64,000 nucleotides of DNA, from the NCBI RefSeq assembly GCF_019400745.1, contig NZ_WJIB01000006.1:1-64000 (forward strand). Reading direction: 5' to 3'. Positions within the stretch are counted from its first letter, which is position 1; the number at the start of each line of letters is the position of its first letter. The notes below the pieces were generated by a model. The model was not told the DNA's origin and did no database searches. It saw nothing but the letters and a program-made list of their open reading frames with translations. Below are positions 41,500 to 53,148 of this stretch, piece after piece. Position numbers and translations under genes: made by a program. Source of the stretch: Cohnella sp. CFH 77786. Lineage in GTDB: Bacteria; Bacillota; Bacilli; Paenibacillales; Paenibacillaceae.

Positions 41500-44205
41500 T
41501 TATTTGGCGATTTCGACGACTTTGCCGCGGAGGATGTAGATGGAGATCGGATCCCCGTCCTGCAGCTGAGCGGGGGTGAGCGTCGTCGTGCCCTGGTGGA
41601 TGTAAGTCTGGGCGTCCAAATTGTAGACATTGTTCTCGGTCAGGGTGCTGCGCCTTACTTGAATCGAGTTCGAGGAGCTGCTATAGGTCCAGAACAGCTT
41701 CTTCACCGGCGATACGATTTCGATCACCGTCCGGTCGTTCTCGTCCTGGCGGACTTCGACCCGGTCGTCCGGCTGCACCATGGCGAGCGTATTGTAGGTC
41801 GCCGTATCCTTCAATACGACGGGGGTGAAACCGACGGTCTTGGTGACGGTCGATCCGTTCGAAAGCGCAAGGTCAACCGTACCGGCGGTCGCGTTAACCG
41901 CGGCTACGCGGCCGTAAGTCATCGTCACTCGGCGGATTTTGAGCAAGGCGAATCTGCCGGAGAACGTAACGTTCGCCACCGAGCCAGCCGTGAACTGTCC
42001 GAGCGATACGGCCGTGCCGTTCTCATCCTGCAACACCGCGGTCGCCGGCACCGTCCACTCCTCGATCGTGGTCGTTCCCGGTTTCTTGAACCGGATTTTC
42101 GAAGCGGTCACGTCCGTCGACACGACTTCAAGCTGGACGGATTTCTGCAGTTGGATCGACGTGATCTGGTCCTGATTGTCGTTCATCAGGACGGTTACTT
42201 GATCGCCGGCTTTAACATCCGCGAAAGAGGCGGAGGTCGTCCCATAAGCGTCGACATAAGGATAGGTATAAGGCAAAGTGACGGTATTGTTGGTGCCTAC
42301 TCGGACGGAAAGCGTCTTGGCCGTCGTATTGTTCTCGACGACGGTGCCGGCGTACTTCGCCGCGAAATAGATCGTGATGGCGTTATCGCCGCTGTAGGCG
42401 ATCGTTACTTTCTTGCCCGACGTAAATCGGGTTTGCGCGTCGGCAGCGGTAAGCGGCATGTCGTTCAAATCGTAACGCACGTTGCTTCCCAGGACGAAGT
42501 TGTAAACTTTGCCGGATGCGTCCTTCAGCGACAGCGTCTTCGTGTCGGAGATGTACCCCGCGATCGTGGCGCCCGTCAGGTACTGAACGCTCCGGTTATT
42601 CACGGAGATTTTCATCACCTTGTCGTTGCCGTCCAGCACCAGCGTGATGTCGTCGTTCTGCTGCAGATCTCCGAGTCCCGCGCTCGTCATGCCCTGAATT
42701 TCGACCTTGGCGTTGTCGGCCAAAAACTTGGCGGTCAATTTGCCGTTGTCGGTATATTGAATTGTCCGGGTAGACGTGTCGACGGAAAACAGCTTGCCGT
42801 TCACGGTCGTCACGACGGGCTTGGCGAATTTGACGCTGACGACGACGCCGGCTTTCACTTCGTACTCGACCGCGTAGCCGACCTTCAATTGATCGCCGCC
42901 AACGAAGACGTCATCTTGCTTAAACGTTGCCGTCGGCGACACGTTCAACGTTTCCGCCGTTCCGGTGACGGCATCGCTGACTTTCAAGGTTCCGGCAGCC
43001 GGGTTCCATTCGGTGACGACGCCGCTGCCTTTTTTGTTCACGACGGACTGCTTCACCTTCACGGCGACAACCTTGCCTTCGGTACGGAGCGTATCCACCA
43101 GGAGGCTGACCGCCGTGCCTTCCGGAATGTCCGACAACTGGATCGTTTTGCCTTCGGCGTCCGTTACCGCGGGCTTATAAGTCGTGTCGTACGAATAGGA
43201 TTTGAAGTCGTTGCCGACCGACAGCCATATTTTCGCATCGATCGGATTATTCTTGCTAAACGTTCCGTCGACGTTCGTTACGTACGATTTGTCGTCCGTC
43301 TGTTCCACGTATCCGATCGAGCCGTCCGCATCATGGATGAGAATGGCTTTGCCGTACTGCTTCAAACCGGCCAACGTAGACGGTTTGTCCGTATCATATC
43401 GGGCGAACATCGTGCCTGCCGTGAGCGTGTAATCGCGGATGGAGCCGTCGTCGTGAAGGACGGTAAGCTTGTCCGCGCCGACAGACAGCAGGACGCCGGA
43501 CACTTGGCCGGAGTAGGCCGTGTTCACCTTCGACTCGGCTTTGCTGAACAAAGTGGCGATCGCCGCCCGGGTGATCGGCTGCTTCGGTTCGAACGTCGTC
43601 GGGGTGACACCGGAGACCAAGCCTTGCTGCACCGCCGTCAGTACGTAAGCACGTAAGCTTGCGTCCATTTTGGCGTCATCCGAGAAGGCGGTCGCTTTGC
43701 CGGCGTTGGCCGCGGCTTCCGCTTGCAAACCGATCGCGCGGACCAGCAGTTTGGCGACCCATTCGCGCGAGGCCGGGGTTTTGCCCCACGGCTTATCCGT
43801 TTCCGCGTTCGCAAGCGCAAATTCTTCGTCGGTGAGAAGAAGCTTCCTTTTGAATGCTTCCATGACGTAAGGCTTCGCATAGTCGTCCACCTGGAACGTG
43901 CTCGGAAACGCGATCGATCCTGCGCTGCCGACGTCGTCCGCGAGCCCCATGAACTTCAGCGCGATGATGACCGCATCCTCCCTGCGGACCGAATCGTTCG
44001 GGCGGAATTGACCTTCGCTGCCCCTAATGATCCCTTGCAGGGCGAGCTTCACCACATGCTTCTCCGCCCAGTGCCCTGCCTTCACGTCGCCGAACGGGTT
44101 GGCGGCTGCCGAGGCGGAGCCGGGGATCCACACCGTTCCCGTCCACACAAGCGCCGTCAATGCGGCGGCCGTTACGCATTTTTTGAGCTGCGTCTTCTTC
44201 GCCAT
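41500..44205 (-). CDS. S-layer homology (SLH) domain surface protein
   Basis: A 901-aa secreted protein. A signal peptide (KKCVTAAALTALVWTGTVWI, cleavage near ASAAANP) is followed by three SLH domains in residues ~30-215 (for example FGDVKAGHWAEKHVVKLALQG and FRPNDSVRREDAVIIALKFMG), which tether proteins to pyruvylated wall polymer. The rest is a long beta-rich region of repeated short motifs (GKVVAVKVKQ, KVTIAYSGDNAITIYFA, DRVEVRQDENDRTVIEIV) of unknown role. GGGAGAGGGAA precedes the ATG at 44205. It lies 61 bp downstream of an amidase gene on the same strand. Confidence 0.88.
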   Translation of the reverse strand: MAKKTQLKKCVTAAALTALVWTGTVWIPGSASAAANPFGDVKAGHWAEKHVVKLALQGIIRGSEGQFRPNDSVRREDAVIIALKFMGLADDVGSAGSIAFPSTFQVDDYAKPYVMEAFKRKLLLTDEEFALANAETDKPWGKTPASREWVAKLLVRAIGLQAEAAANAGKATAFSDDAKMDASLRAYVLTAVQQGLVSGVTPTTFEPKQPITRAAIATLFSKAESKVNTAYSGQVSGVLLSVGADKLTVLHDDGSIRDYTLTAGTMFARYDTDKPSTLAGLKQYGKAILIHDADGSIGYVEQTDDKSYVTNVDGTFSKNNPIDAKIWLSVGNDFKSYSYDTTYKPAVTDAEGKTIQLSDIPEGTAVSLLVDTLRTEGKVVAVKVKQSVVNKKGSGVVTEWNPAAGTLKVSDAVTGTAETLNVSPTATFKQDDVFVGGDQLKVGYAVEYEVKAGVVVSVKFAKPVVTTVNGKLFSVDTSTRTIQYTDNGKLTAKFLADNAKVEIQGMTSAGLGDLQQNDDITLVLDGNDKVMKISVNNRSVQYLTGATIAGYISDTKTLSLKDASGKVYNFVLGSNVRYDLNDMPLTAADAQTRFTSGKKVTIAYSGDNAITIYFAAKYAGTVVENNTTAKTLSVRVGTNNTVTLPYTYPYVDAYGTTSASFADVKAGDQVTVLMNDNQDQITSIQLQKSVQLEVVSTDVTASKIRFKKPGTTTIEEWTVPATAVLQDENGTAVSLGQFTAGSVANVTFSGRFALLKIRRVTMTYGRVAAVNATAGTVDLALSNGSTVTKTVGFTPVVLKDTATYNTLAMVQPDDRVEVRQDENDRTVIEIVSPVKKLFWTYSSSSNSIQVRRSTLTENNVYNLDAQTYIHQGTTTLTPAQLQDGDPISIYILRGKVVEIAK

Positions 44206-44265
44206 GATGTTCCCTCTCCCCTTCACATAGACATGCCGGCCCCCCGAAGAGGGCCGGATGGACGT

Positions 44266-46107
<1,842 letters not shown>

Positions 46108-46223
46108 TCACCTCGGTGATGATTTCTGCTTGCGGTTCCATGCCGGAAACGAGGCGAACTTTCCAGCTTGTCCCACGTGAATTTAGACGTTCGCCTCCCG
46201 CAAAAGTTGCGATCCGGACACGA

Positions 46224-46270
46224 AAAAAGGCCCTTTGACCCGAATCTTGCCGTTTCGGGGTCAAAAGGCC
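46224..46270 (-). terminator. Terminator of the leuCD operon
   Basis: GGCCTTTTGACCCC and GGGTCAAAGGGCC (minus strand) pair around a ~15-nt loop, followed by TTTTTTCG. It lies 43 bp after the leuD stop. Confidence 0.8.
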
Positions 46271-46312
46271 CGGATTTGCAAAAGATGACTGGCGATCCGA
46301 TGGAATTTCCGC

Positions 46313-46912
46313 TTAGATGCCGGCTGCGGCCCGCTTGGCTTCGTACGCGGCGATGGCGTCCTCGTGCTTCAAGGTAAGACCGATATCGTCCAAGCCCTGC
46401 AGCAGGAACTGGCGGCGGTGTTCGTCCAGGTCGAAGGAGAGGTTCAGGCCCAAGCCGTCCGTGATGACCTTGTTTTCCAAATCGACCGTGAGCTCGTACC
46501 CCGGATTCGCCGCGGTTCTCTGGAACAGATCTTCCACTTGCTCCTCGCTGAGCTTGATCGGAAGGATGCCGTTCTTGAAGCAGTTGTTGTAGAAAATGTC
46601 GGCGAAGCTCGGCGCGATGACGCAGCGGAACCCGTAGTCCAGGATCGCCCACGGCGCGTGTTCGCGGGAAGAGCCGCAGCCGAAGTTGGCGCGGGAGATC
46701 AGCACGGAAGCCCCTTGGTAGCGCGGCTGGTTCAGGCTGAATTCGGGGATTTCGTTCCCCTTCTCGTCCCAGCGCCATTCGAAGAACAGGAACTGGCCGA
46801 AACCGCTGCGTTCGATGCGCTTGAGGAATTGTTTCGGGATGATGGCGTCGGTGTCCACGTTCACGCGGTCGACCGGCGCGACGAGACCCGTCATTTTCAC
46901 AAATGGTTGCAT
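46313..46912 (-). CDS. leuD: 3-isopropylmalate dehydratase small subunit
   Basis: A 199-aa protein. Blocks [36 protein letters not shown] and [18 protein letters not shown] are the aconitase-swivel signature of LeuD. With LeuC it isomerises 2-isopropylmalate to 3-isopropylmalate in leucine synthesis. GAGAGGAGAT precedes the ATG. It starts 21 bp after leuC. Confidence 0.96.
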   Translation of the reverse strand: MQPFVKMTGLVAPVDRVNVDTDAIIPKQFLKRIERSGFGQFLFFEWRWDEKGNEIPEFSLNQPRYQGASVLISRANFGCGSSREHAPWAILDYGFRCVIAPSFADIFYNNCFKNGILPIKLSEEQVEDLFQRTAANPGYELTVDLENKVITDGLGLNLSFDLDEHRRQFLLQGLDDIGLTLKHEDAIAAYEAKRAAAGI

Positions 46913-46933
46913 GGTTCGTATCTCCTCTCTCGC

Positions 46934-48355
46934 TTATGCCGTCACTTCGGACTTGAATTCCCAATGGCGGACGTCGACGAAACGTCCCGCGATCGCCGCG
47001 GCCGCCGCCATTTCGGGCGACACGAGGTGCGTGCGGCCTCCGCGGCCTTGGCGTCCTTCGAAGTTGCGGTTGGACGTCGACGCGCAGCGTTGTCCCGGCT
47101 GGAGAACGTCGGGATTCATCGCGAGGCACATGCTGCATCCGGCGTCGCGCCATTCGAAACCGGCTTCGACGAAGATTTTGTCGAGGCCTTCCTTCTCCGC
47201 TTGCAGCTTGACGCGGCCGGAGCCCGGCACGACGATCGCCGTTACGTTGGGACTCACTTTGTAGCCTTTGGCGACCGAAGCCGCGGCACGGAGGTCTTCG
47301 ATGCGGCCGTTCGTGCAGGAGCCGATGAAGACATAGTCGATCGGGATTTCCGTCATCGGGGTTCCCGGTTTGAGGCCCATGTAGTCCAGCGCCGCGGCGG
47401 CGGCTTTGCGCTCGTTCTCGGTCGGCAACTGTTCCGGTACCGGCACGGAAGACGTGATGCCCGTGCCCATGCCCGGGCTCGTGCCCCAGGTCACTTGCGG
47501 AACGAGGGATTCGACGTCGAATTCGACGACTTTGTCGTATACCGCGCCTTCATCGGTGCGCAGAGCGGACCAGCGCTCGACGGCGCGGTCGAAATCGGCG
47601 CCCTGCGGGGCGTATTCGCGTCCGCGCAGGTAGTTGTAGGTCGTCTCGTCCGGCGCGATGAGGCCGGCGCGGGCGCCCGCTTCGATCGACATGTTGCAGA
47701 CGGTCATGCGCTCTTCCATCGACAGGCTGCGGATCGCTTCGCCGGTGTATTCCATGACGAAGCCGGTGCCGAAGTCGGTCCCGTATTGGGCGATCAGGCC
47801 GAGGATCAAGTCCTTGGCCGTGATGCCCGGACGGCGTTTGCCCACGAAACGGACTTCCATCGTTTTCGGCTTCGCCTGCTGCAGACATTGGGTCGCGAGC
47901 ACGTGCTCGACTTCGCTCGTTCCGATGCCGAAGGCGAGCGCGCCGAACGCGCCGTGCGTGGACGTGTGGCTGTCGCCGCAGACGATCGTTTTGCCGGGAT
48001 GCGTCAGGCCGAGCTCCGGTCCCATGACGTGCACGACGCCCTGGTCGATCGTGTTCAGGTCGTACAACTTGACGCCGAACTCCTGCGCGTTGCGGGTCAG
48101 CGTGTCGACCTGCTGCTTGGAGATCGGATCGGTAATGTTGAAGCGGTCCTTCGTCGGCACGTTATGGTCCATCGTGGCGAAGGTCAGGTCCGGACGGCGC
48201 ACCTTGCGGCCGCTCATGCGCAAGCCTTCGAAAGCCTGCGGCGACGTCACCTCGTGCACGAGATGCAAGTCGATGTACAGAATGCTTGGCTTGCCTTCTT
48301 CCGCGACAATGACGTGGTTGTTCCAAATTTTCTCGAACATCGTTTGTTTGCTCAT
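46934..48355 (-). CDS. leuC: 3-isopropylmalate dehydratase large subunit
   Basis: A 473-aa protein. It carries [13 protein letters not shown] near the start, [21 protein letters not shown], and the [4Fe-4S] cysteines in [15 protein letters not shown] and [12 protein letters not shown]. It is the catalytic subunit with LeuD. No leuA or leuB gene is in the window, so leuCD form a separate unit here. A LysR gene is divergent, and its palindrome covers the -35 of leuC (48427-48459). GGGGTGA lies about 7 nt before the ATG. Confidence 0.96.
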   Translation of the reverse strand: MSKQTMFEKIWNNHVIVAEEGKPSILYIDLHLVHEVTSPQAFEGLRMSGRKVRRPDLTFATMDHNVPTKDRFNITDPISKQQVDTLTRNAQEFGVKLYDLNTIDQGVVHVMGPELGLTHPGKTIVCGDSHTSTHGAFGALAFGIGTSEVEHVLATQCLQQAKPKTMEVRFVGKRRPGITAKDLILGLIAQYGTDFGTGFVMEYTGEAIRSLSMEERMTVCNMSIEAGARAGLIAPDETTYNYLRGREYAPQGADFDRAVERWSALRTDEGAVYDKVVEFDVESLVPQVTWGTSPGMGTGITSSVPVPEQLPTENERKAAAAALDYMGLKPGTPMTEIPIDYVFIGSCTNGRIEDLRAAASVAKGYKVSPNVTAIVVPGSGRVKLQAEKEGLDKIFVEAGFEWRDAGCSMCLAMNPDVLQPGQRCASTSNRNFEGRQGRGGRTHLVSPEMAAAAAIAGRFVDVRHWEFKSEVTA

Positions 48356-48422
48356 GTGTTTTCACCCCGAAAAGGTTCTCTTAGCTTGATGCTAGCATAT
48401 CATTTCCTCATTCATTGTTCCA

Positions 48423-48463
48423 AGATATAATATCTATAAGGTTAATAGTTGACAACTATAGAT
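48423..48463. promoter_or_regulatory. leuC promoter with LysR-type palindromes, shared with the divergent regulator
   Basis: On the minus strand TTGTCA (plus 48450-48455) and TATTAT (plus 48427-48432) are 17 nt apart and each match five of six consensus bases. Three inverted repeats overlap this promoter: AGATAT-A-ATATCT (48423-48435), ATAGTTG-A-CAACTAT (48445-48459) and ATCTATA/TATAGAT (48432-48438 / 48457-48463). The middle one fits the T-N11-A pattern of LysR sites. Confidence 0.65.
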
Positions 48464-48484
48464 TGATGGAAGGAGATTGGCCGC

Positions 48485-49381
48485 GTGGAGTTCCGCCAAT
48501 TGATGTACGCCATCCAAATCGCTAACGAACGAAACTTCTCCCGAGCGGCGGAGAAACTGCATATCGCCCAGCCATCGCTCAGCCAGCAGCTGTCCAAGCT
48601 GGAGAAGGAGCTCGGCGTCCTGCTGTTCAAACGCAGCACGAACTCGGTGGAGCTGACGCACGCGGGCACCGTATTCGTGAACCGGGCGCAGCAAATCGTC
48701 GACATGACGGAGCAGCTCCGCCGGGAAATGGAGGATCTCGCAGACCTGCGCAAAGGCCGCGTCGTCGTCGGCAGCGTGCCCGTGACGGGCGCTCACGTGC
48801 TTCCGGACGTGCTTCCCGCGTTCCGGGCCGCCTATCCGGACATTGAGATCGTGCTCATCGAGGAAACGAGCAAACGCCTGGAGGAGCTGACGGTGAGCGG
48901 CAGCACGGACGTTTGCCTGCTCTCGTTGCCCATCGACGATCCTGCCCTTGCCTATCAGCCGGTCATCGAGGAGGAGATTTGCCTTGCCGTTCCGCCCGAC
49001 CATCCGCTTGCATCCCAAGCCGGCGGGCAGCCTGTTCCGATCGGCAGCTTAAGCAAGGAGCCGTTCATCCTGCTGAAGAAAGGCCAGGGCTTCCGCGCGA
49101 TCGCGCATCAGCTGTGCGTAAGCGCCGGCTTCGATCCACGCGTCGTGTTCGAGAGCGGCAACATCGACACCGTCCAAGCCCTCGTCGCGGCGGGCATGGG
49201 CATCGCATTCGTGCCGCGCATGATCACGCGCAGCGACTGGAACGGCCGCGCCCCCGTCTATCTGCACCTCGAGGGACGGCCGACGCGGACGCTCGTCATC
49301 GCTTACCGCAAAGGACGGTATCTGTCCAACGCCGCGGAAGCGTTTATCGATGTATTCACGCGTACGTTGAAGAAGATCTAA
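48485..49381 (+). CDS. LysR-family transcriptional regulator, probable leuCD regulator
   Basis: A 298-aa protein. The N-terminal winged helix (FRQLMYAIQIANERNFSRAAEKLHIAQPSLSQQLSKLEKELG) and the C-terminal effector domain (residues ~90-295) match the LysR family. GGAAGGAGA lies upstream of the GTG start. The gene is divergent from leuC, and the palindromes between them suggest it controls leuCD, possibly sensing a leucine-pathway intermediate; this is inference. Confidence 0.92.
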   Translation: MEFRQLMYAIQIANERNFSRAAEKLHIAQPSLSQQLSKLEKELGVLLFKRSTNSVELTHAGTVFVNRAQQIVDMTEQLRREMEDLADLRKGRVVVGSVPVTGAHVLPDVLPAFRAAYPDIEIVLIEETSKRLEELTVSGSTDVCLLSLPIDDPALAYQPVIEEEICLAVPPDHPLASQAGGQPVPIGSLSKEPFILLKKGQGFRAIAHQLCVSAGFDPRVVFESGNIDTVQALVAAGMGIAFVPRMITRSDWNGRAPVYLHLEGRPTRTLVIAYRKGRYLSNAAEAFIDVFTRTLKKI

Positions 49382-49397
49382 CCCCGAAGCGGCCCTG

Positions 49398-49411
49398 ATG
49401 ACATTTGTCAT
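49398..49411. promoter_or_regulatory. Palindrome upstream of the ABC/DesKR operon (ATGACA-TT-TGTCAT)
   Basis: A perfect 6-bp inverted repeat lies 122 bp before the ABC ATPase start codon. NarL/DesR-type regulators use short inverted repeats, so it is a candidate site for the response regulator at 52347. I do not see a clear -10 box downstream, which would fit an activated promoter. Confidence 0.45.
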
Positions 49412-49532
49412 ATCCAAGTGATTACGTTCATGGGTAGGGAATCGTTTCCTCCTGCGTTAGGATGGGTTCAGGCGGTCGCAAAATGCGAATCGCAGCTGCG
49501 AAAGCAAACACCATCCGCAAGGAGTGAATCGA

Positions 49533-50429
49533 TTGAAAACCGCGATTCTATTGGAAAACGTTACGAAGGCATACAAGGGAAAGCGAGCGGTCGACGGACT
49601 GTCGCTAAGCGTGGAAGCCGGCACCGTCCTGGCGCTGCTGGGGCCCAACGGCGCGGGCAAAACGACGACGATCTCCATGATCCTCGGCCTGCAGCAGCCG
49701 ACGAGCGGCACCGTAAAGCTGCTGGGCGGCGATCCCCGCGATCCGCGGATCAAAAGCCGCATCGGGGCGATGCTGCAGGACGTCAGCGTCATCGACAACC
49801 TGAAGGTCGGCGAGACGATCGACCTGTTCCGCAGCTACTATGCCCATCCGCTTCCGCTCGAGCAGCTGCTGCTGATTTCGGGACTCGAGTCCGCGAAGGA
49901 CAAGATGGCGACGTCGCTCTCCGGCGGCCAGCAGCGCCGGCTCGGATTCGCCTTGGCGGCGGCGAGCGATCCGGAGATTCTTTTCCTGGACGAACCGACC
50001 GTCGGGATGGACGTCACGTCGCGGCAGTTATTCTGGGATACGATCCGCGCGATGGCCGCTCGGGGCAAGACGGTCGTCCTCACCACTCATTATCTGGAGG
50101 AAGCGGACAGCCTTGCCGACAGGATCCTGGTCATCAATCAAGGCAAAATCATTGCCGACGGCACGCCCAGCGAAATTAAAGCGAATGCGACGGGCCGCGT
50201 GATTTCGTTCACCGCCGGCGCGTCCGTGACGACCGAATCGCTGCTGTCGCTTCCCGGCGTCGCGGACCTAGAATGGAACGGGCGCAGGGTGAAGCTGTAC
50301 AGCGGCGATACGGACAGGCTCATCCGGGTGCTGATCGAAAGCCGCGTAGACATGCGGGATATCGAAATCCAAAGCGGCGGTTTGGAAGACGCGTTTCAAT
50401 CGCTCGTCCAAAATGCGGCGGTTTCCTAA
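49533..50429 (+). CDS. ABC transporter ATP-binding protein (YvfR-like)
   Basis: A 298-aa ATPase with Walker A GPNGAGKTTT, signature LSGGQQRRLG and Walker B ILFLDEPTVGMDV. AAGGAG lies 8 nt before the TTG at 49533; the GTG at 49524 overlaps that site. With the permease 14 bp downstream and the kinase/regulator pair it forms the same arrangement as B. subtilis yvfRSTU. Exported substrate unknown. Confidence 0.9.
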   Translation: MKTAILLENVTKAYKGKRAVDGLSLSVEAGTVLALLGPNGAGKTTTISMILGLQQPTSGTVKLLGGDPRDPRIKSRIGAMLQDVSVIDNLKVGETIDLFRSYYAHPLPLEQLLLISGLESAKDKMATSLSGGQQRRLGFALAAASDPEILFLDEPTVGMDVTSRQLFWDTIRAMAARGKTVVLTTHYLEEADSLADRILVINQGKIIADGTPSEIKANATGRVISFTAGASVTTESLLSLPGVADLEWNGRRVKLYSGDTDRLIRVLIESRVDMRDIEIQSGGLEDAFQSLVQNAAVS

Positions 50430-50443
50430 GGAGCGGATACACG

Positions 50444-51196
50444 ATGAATACGACGATGAAAGCCACGATGGCGCAATGCAATGCGGAGCTGCTCCGCACG
50501 GTACGAAACAGACGTTTCGTTTTCTTCTCGGTCATCATGCCCGTCGCCTTCTTCTTCATTTTCTCCAGCACGGCAGGCAACGACGTCAAGGTGGACAATG
50601 TGGATTGGGTCCCTTATTACCTGATGTCCATGACCGTTTACGGGGTCGTGGGAGCCAGCCTGACCTCCTTCGCCCAGCGGCTGTCGAGGGAACGCGCGCA
50701 AGGCTGGGTCCGGCTGCTTCGCCTTACCCCGCTTCCTTCCTGGTCTTACGTGCTTTCGAAGCTGGTCGCGCAAGGCATCATCAATTTGCTGATCATCCTT
50801 GTCGTCTTCATGGCCGGCGGAATCGGCAAACACATCGATCTCCCCGCCTCCGTCTGGCTCGAAAGCGGGCTCTGGATTTGGATCGGAGGATTCTCTTTCA
50901 TGGCGCTCGGATCGCTCATCGGTTCGATGCGCAATCCGGACGCCGTGCAATTGCTGGCCCTGATCGTCTACATGTCGCTGTCGATCGTGGGCGGATTATG
51001 GTTCCCGACTTCCTCGATGTCGGGCGCGCTGCAGACGATTTCCAAATTCACCCCGACCTACCGGCTTGGCCAAGGCGCTTGGAACTTGATCGGAGGCGGT
51101 TCGATCGACTGGAACGGCCTGCTGATCCTGGCTGCGTATGTCCTTGTGTTTATGGTAATATCGGCGTATATCATGAAGAAGCAGGAAGCGGTATGA
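50444..51196 (+). CDS. ABC-2 type transporter permease (YvfS-like)
   Basis: A 250-aa protein with six membrane segments (for example FVFFSVIMPVAFFFIFSS, YYLMSMTVYGVVGASL, GIINLLIILVVFMAGGI, LQLLALIVYMSLSIVGGLW-like, LLILAAYVLVFMVISAYI). The ABC-2 motif ERAQGWVRLLRLTPLP is present. AAGGAGCGG precedes the ATG. The stop overlaps the start of the histidine kinase (ATGA). Confidence 0.9.
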   Translation: MNTTMKATMAQCNAELLRTVRNRRFVFFSVIMPVAFFFIFSSTAGNDVKVDNVDWVPYYLMSMTVYGVVGASLTSFAQRLSRERAQGWVRLLRLTPLPSWSYVLSKLVAQGIINLLIILVVFMAGGIGKHIDLPASVWLESGLWIWIGGFSFMALGSLIGSMRNPDAVQLLALIVYMSLSIVGGLWFPTSSMSGALQTISKFTPTYRLGQGAWNLIGGGSIDWNGLLILAAYVLVFMVISAYIMKKQEAV

Positions 51197-52350
51197 TCAT
51201 GAGCGTTTTCGGCTCGCGGCCCCGGTACGGGCCGCCTTTTGCCTTTCGGATTTTTTTTCTCGTATATTTGATTTTTCCCGTGAGCGCTTTGGTGAAGCAA
51301 CCCTGGGACCAAATGACCGCCGGTCTTCTGTTGCTCGGATTGTTCGCGATTGTATATGTCTTGGGTTTTGGCGAGACTCGGGGCAAATTGGCTTTCGTGC
51401 TCGCTTTGACCGCGATCGTCGGCTATTTCGCTTACCGGTACGACGAGAACTTTATCTATTTGGCGTTTTACGCGACGCCGATCGTCGCGATGCTGAACAG
51501 CATCCGCAAAACCGCAGCCGCCTATGCGGGACTCTTCGCCCTTTTCCTCATGGTCGGATGGCGTTATCATCTGTTCACGGACGTGGACGAATTGCTGCAG
51601 CTGCTGCCCGCAATGCTCGTCATCTCGCTAATGCCGATCGCGATCCGGGTCGGACGTCGTTCCAGGGAACTTCGCGACAAGCTTTCTTTGGCCAACGAAG
51701 AAATCGCCCGCCTGTCCAAGAACGAGGAGCGCCAGCGGATTTCACGCGACCTGCACGATACGCTCGGCCACACGTTGTCGCTCATCACGCTCAAAAGCGA
51801 ACTCGCGGAAAAGCTGATCGTGAAAAATCCGCAGCGGGCCGCGCAGGAAATCCGCGACGTCCAGCTGACCTCGCGTGCGGCGCTAAAGCAGGTTCGCGAG
51901 CTCGTTGCTGATTTGAACGCCGTCACCGTCCGGGACGAAATCGCGCAGGCGAAGATCATCCTTACGTCCGCGGGAATCGAGCTTCGGCACGAGGGCGGTT
52001 CGGATAGAGAATGGCCATCTCCCTCTCCGCTGATCGACAACATGCTCGGCATGTGTTTGCGGGAAGCCGTGACGAACGTCGTCAAGCACAGCCGCGCCCG
52101 CAATTGCGCCGTCGGGTGGACGGAAACGCCGGATGCGTACGAATTATGGATCGAAGACGACGGTGCTGGCACGTATCGGGCCGCCAATACCGTCGATGAC
52201 GGCAAAAACGGGCTCAAAGGGATGCGCGAGCGGCTCAAATTGGTCGAAGGGAAAATGGAGATGCGGTCGGAACCGGGCCGCGGCACGCGCATCGACATCC
52301 GAGTGCCGCGCGTGGCGAAATCGGCCGGACAGGAGAGATCGAACCGGTGA
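51193..52350 (+). CDS. DesK-like sensor histidine kinase (YvfT-like)
   Basis: A 385-aa NarL-group histidine kinase. Five or so membrane segments lie in residues ~15-150. The phospho-acceptor is His188 in RQRISRDLHDTLGHTLSLI, and the ATP domain has CLREAVTNVVKHSRA, EDDGAG and NGLKGMRERLKLVEG. DesK itself senses membrane fluidity; here the linked exporter suggests sensing of membrane stress or a peptide. Overlaps the permease by 4 nt and the regulator by 4 nt. Confidence 0.92.
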   Translation: MIMSVFGSRPRYGPPFAFRIFFLVYLIFPVSALVKQPWDQMTAGLLLLGLFAIVYVLGFGETRGKLAFVLALTAIVGYFAYRYDENFIYLAFYATPIVAMLNSIRKTAAAYAGLFALFLMVGWRYHLFTDVDELLQLLPAMLVISLMPIAIRVGRRSRELRDKLSLANEEIARLSKNEERQRISRDLHDTLGHTLSLITLKSELAEKLIVKNPQRAAQEIRDVQLTSRAALKQVRELVADLNAVTVRDEIAQAKIILTSAGIELRHEGGSDREWPSPSPLIDNMLGMCLREAVTNVVKHSRARNCAVGWTETPDAYELWIEDDGAGTYRAANTVDDGKNGLKGMRERLKLVEGKMEMRSEPGRGTRIDIRVPRVAKSAGQERSNR

Positions 52351-52949
52351 AAGTGATCGTAGCCGAGGATCAAGGGATGCTTCGCGGCGCCTTAAGCGCG
52401 CTGCTGGATTTGGAAGACGATATCGAAGTCGTCGGGCAAGCGGAGAACGGCGAGCAGGCGCTGCAGCTCATCCGGTCGCTTCGCCCCGACTTGTGCGTGC
52501 TGGACATCGAAATGCCGAAGTTGTCCGGACTGGACGTGGCCGAGAAGCTGAAAGAAGAAGGCGACCCTTGCCGTGTTGTTATCCTGACGACCTTCTCGCG
52601 CGCGGGGTATTTCCAGCGTGCCATGCGCGCCGGCGCGCGCGGGTTCATGCTCAAAGACTCGCCGATCGACGAACTGGCGGCCGCGCTGCGCAACGTGTAC
52701 GCCGGCAAACGCGCGGTCAACGCCGAGCTGGCGCTGTCGTTCTACGAGGCGGAAAACCCGCTGACCGAGCGGGAGCGCGAAGTGCTCAAGCTGGCCCGCG
52801 AAGGCTTGTCCGCGGGCGACATCGCGGGGCGGCTCTATCTCTCCGCCGGCACGGTGCGCAATTATTTGTCCGAAGCCATCCAGAAGCTGGAGGCGAAGAA
52901 CCGGATCGATGCGATCGGCATCGCGGAGCGGAACGGTTGGTTGGACTGA
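52347..52949 (+). CDS. NarL/DesR-family response regulator (YvfU-like)
   Basis: A 200-aa protein with a receiver domain (phospho-acceptor Asp53 in LCVLDIEMPKLSGLDV, Lys in FMLKDSP) and a LuxR-type helix-turn-helix (LTEREREVLKLAREGLSAGDIAGRLYLSAGTVRNYLSEAIQKL). The GTG start overlaps the kinase stop (GTGA), so translation is coupled. It probably controls its own ABC operon through the palindrome at 49398. Confidence 0.93.
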   Translation: MKVIVAEDQGMLRGALSALLDLEDDIEVVGQAENGEQALQLIRSLRPDLCVLDIEMPKLSGLDVAEKLKEEGDPCRVVILTTFSRAGYFQRAMRAGARGFMLKDSPIDELAAALRNVYAGKRAVNAELALSFYEAENPLTEREREVLKLAREGLSAGDIAGRLYLSAGTVRNYLSEAIQKLEAKNRIDAIGIAERNGWLD

Positions 52950-53112
52950 GGCGGAGTGACAGCGCTGATTTGACGGTGGGGGGGAGAGCGCCGGAACCTT
53001 AAGGAAGCAGAGTTCCCGATTCAGCCTGCCCCTTCCATACCGCTCGTATGTTTTCCAAAAAACTCCTCTCCCCACCCTCCATTGTTCCGCATACGAAGCG
53101 ACTCCCCCAAAC

Positions 53113-53139
53113 GAAAAAACTGCCCAAATTGCGGGCAGC
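53113..53139 (-). terminator. Terminator after mtnU
   Basis: On the minus strand CTGCCC-GCAATTT-GGGCAG is followed by TTTTTTCG, just after the mtnU stop. The 52950-53112 stretch between the regulator and this hairpin shows no gene. Confidence 0.85.
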
Positions 53140-53148
53140 TTCCTCCAT

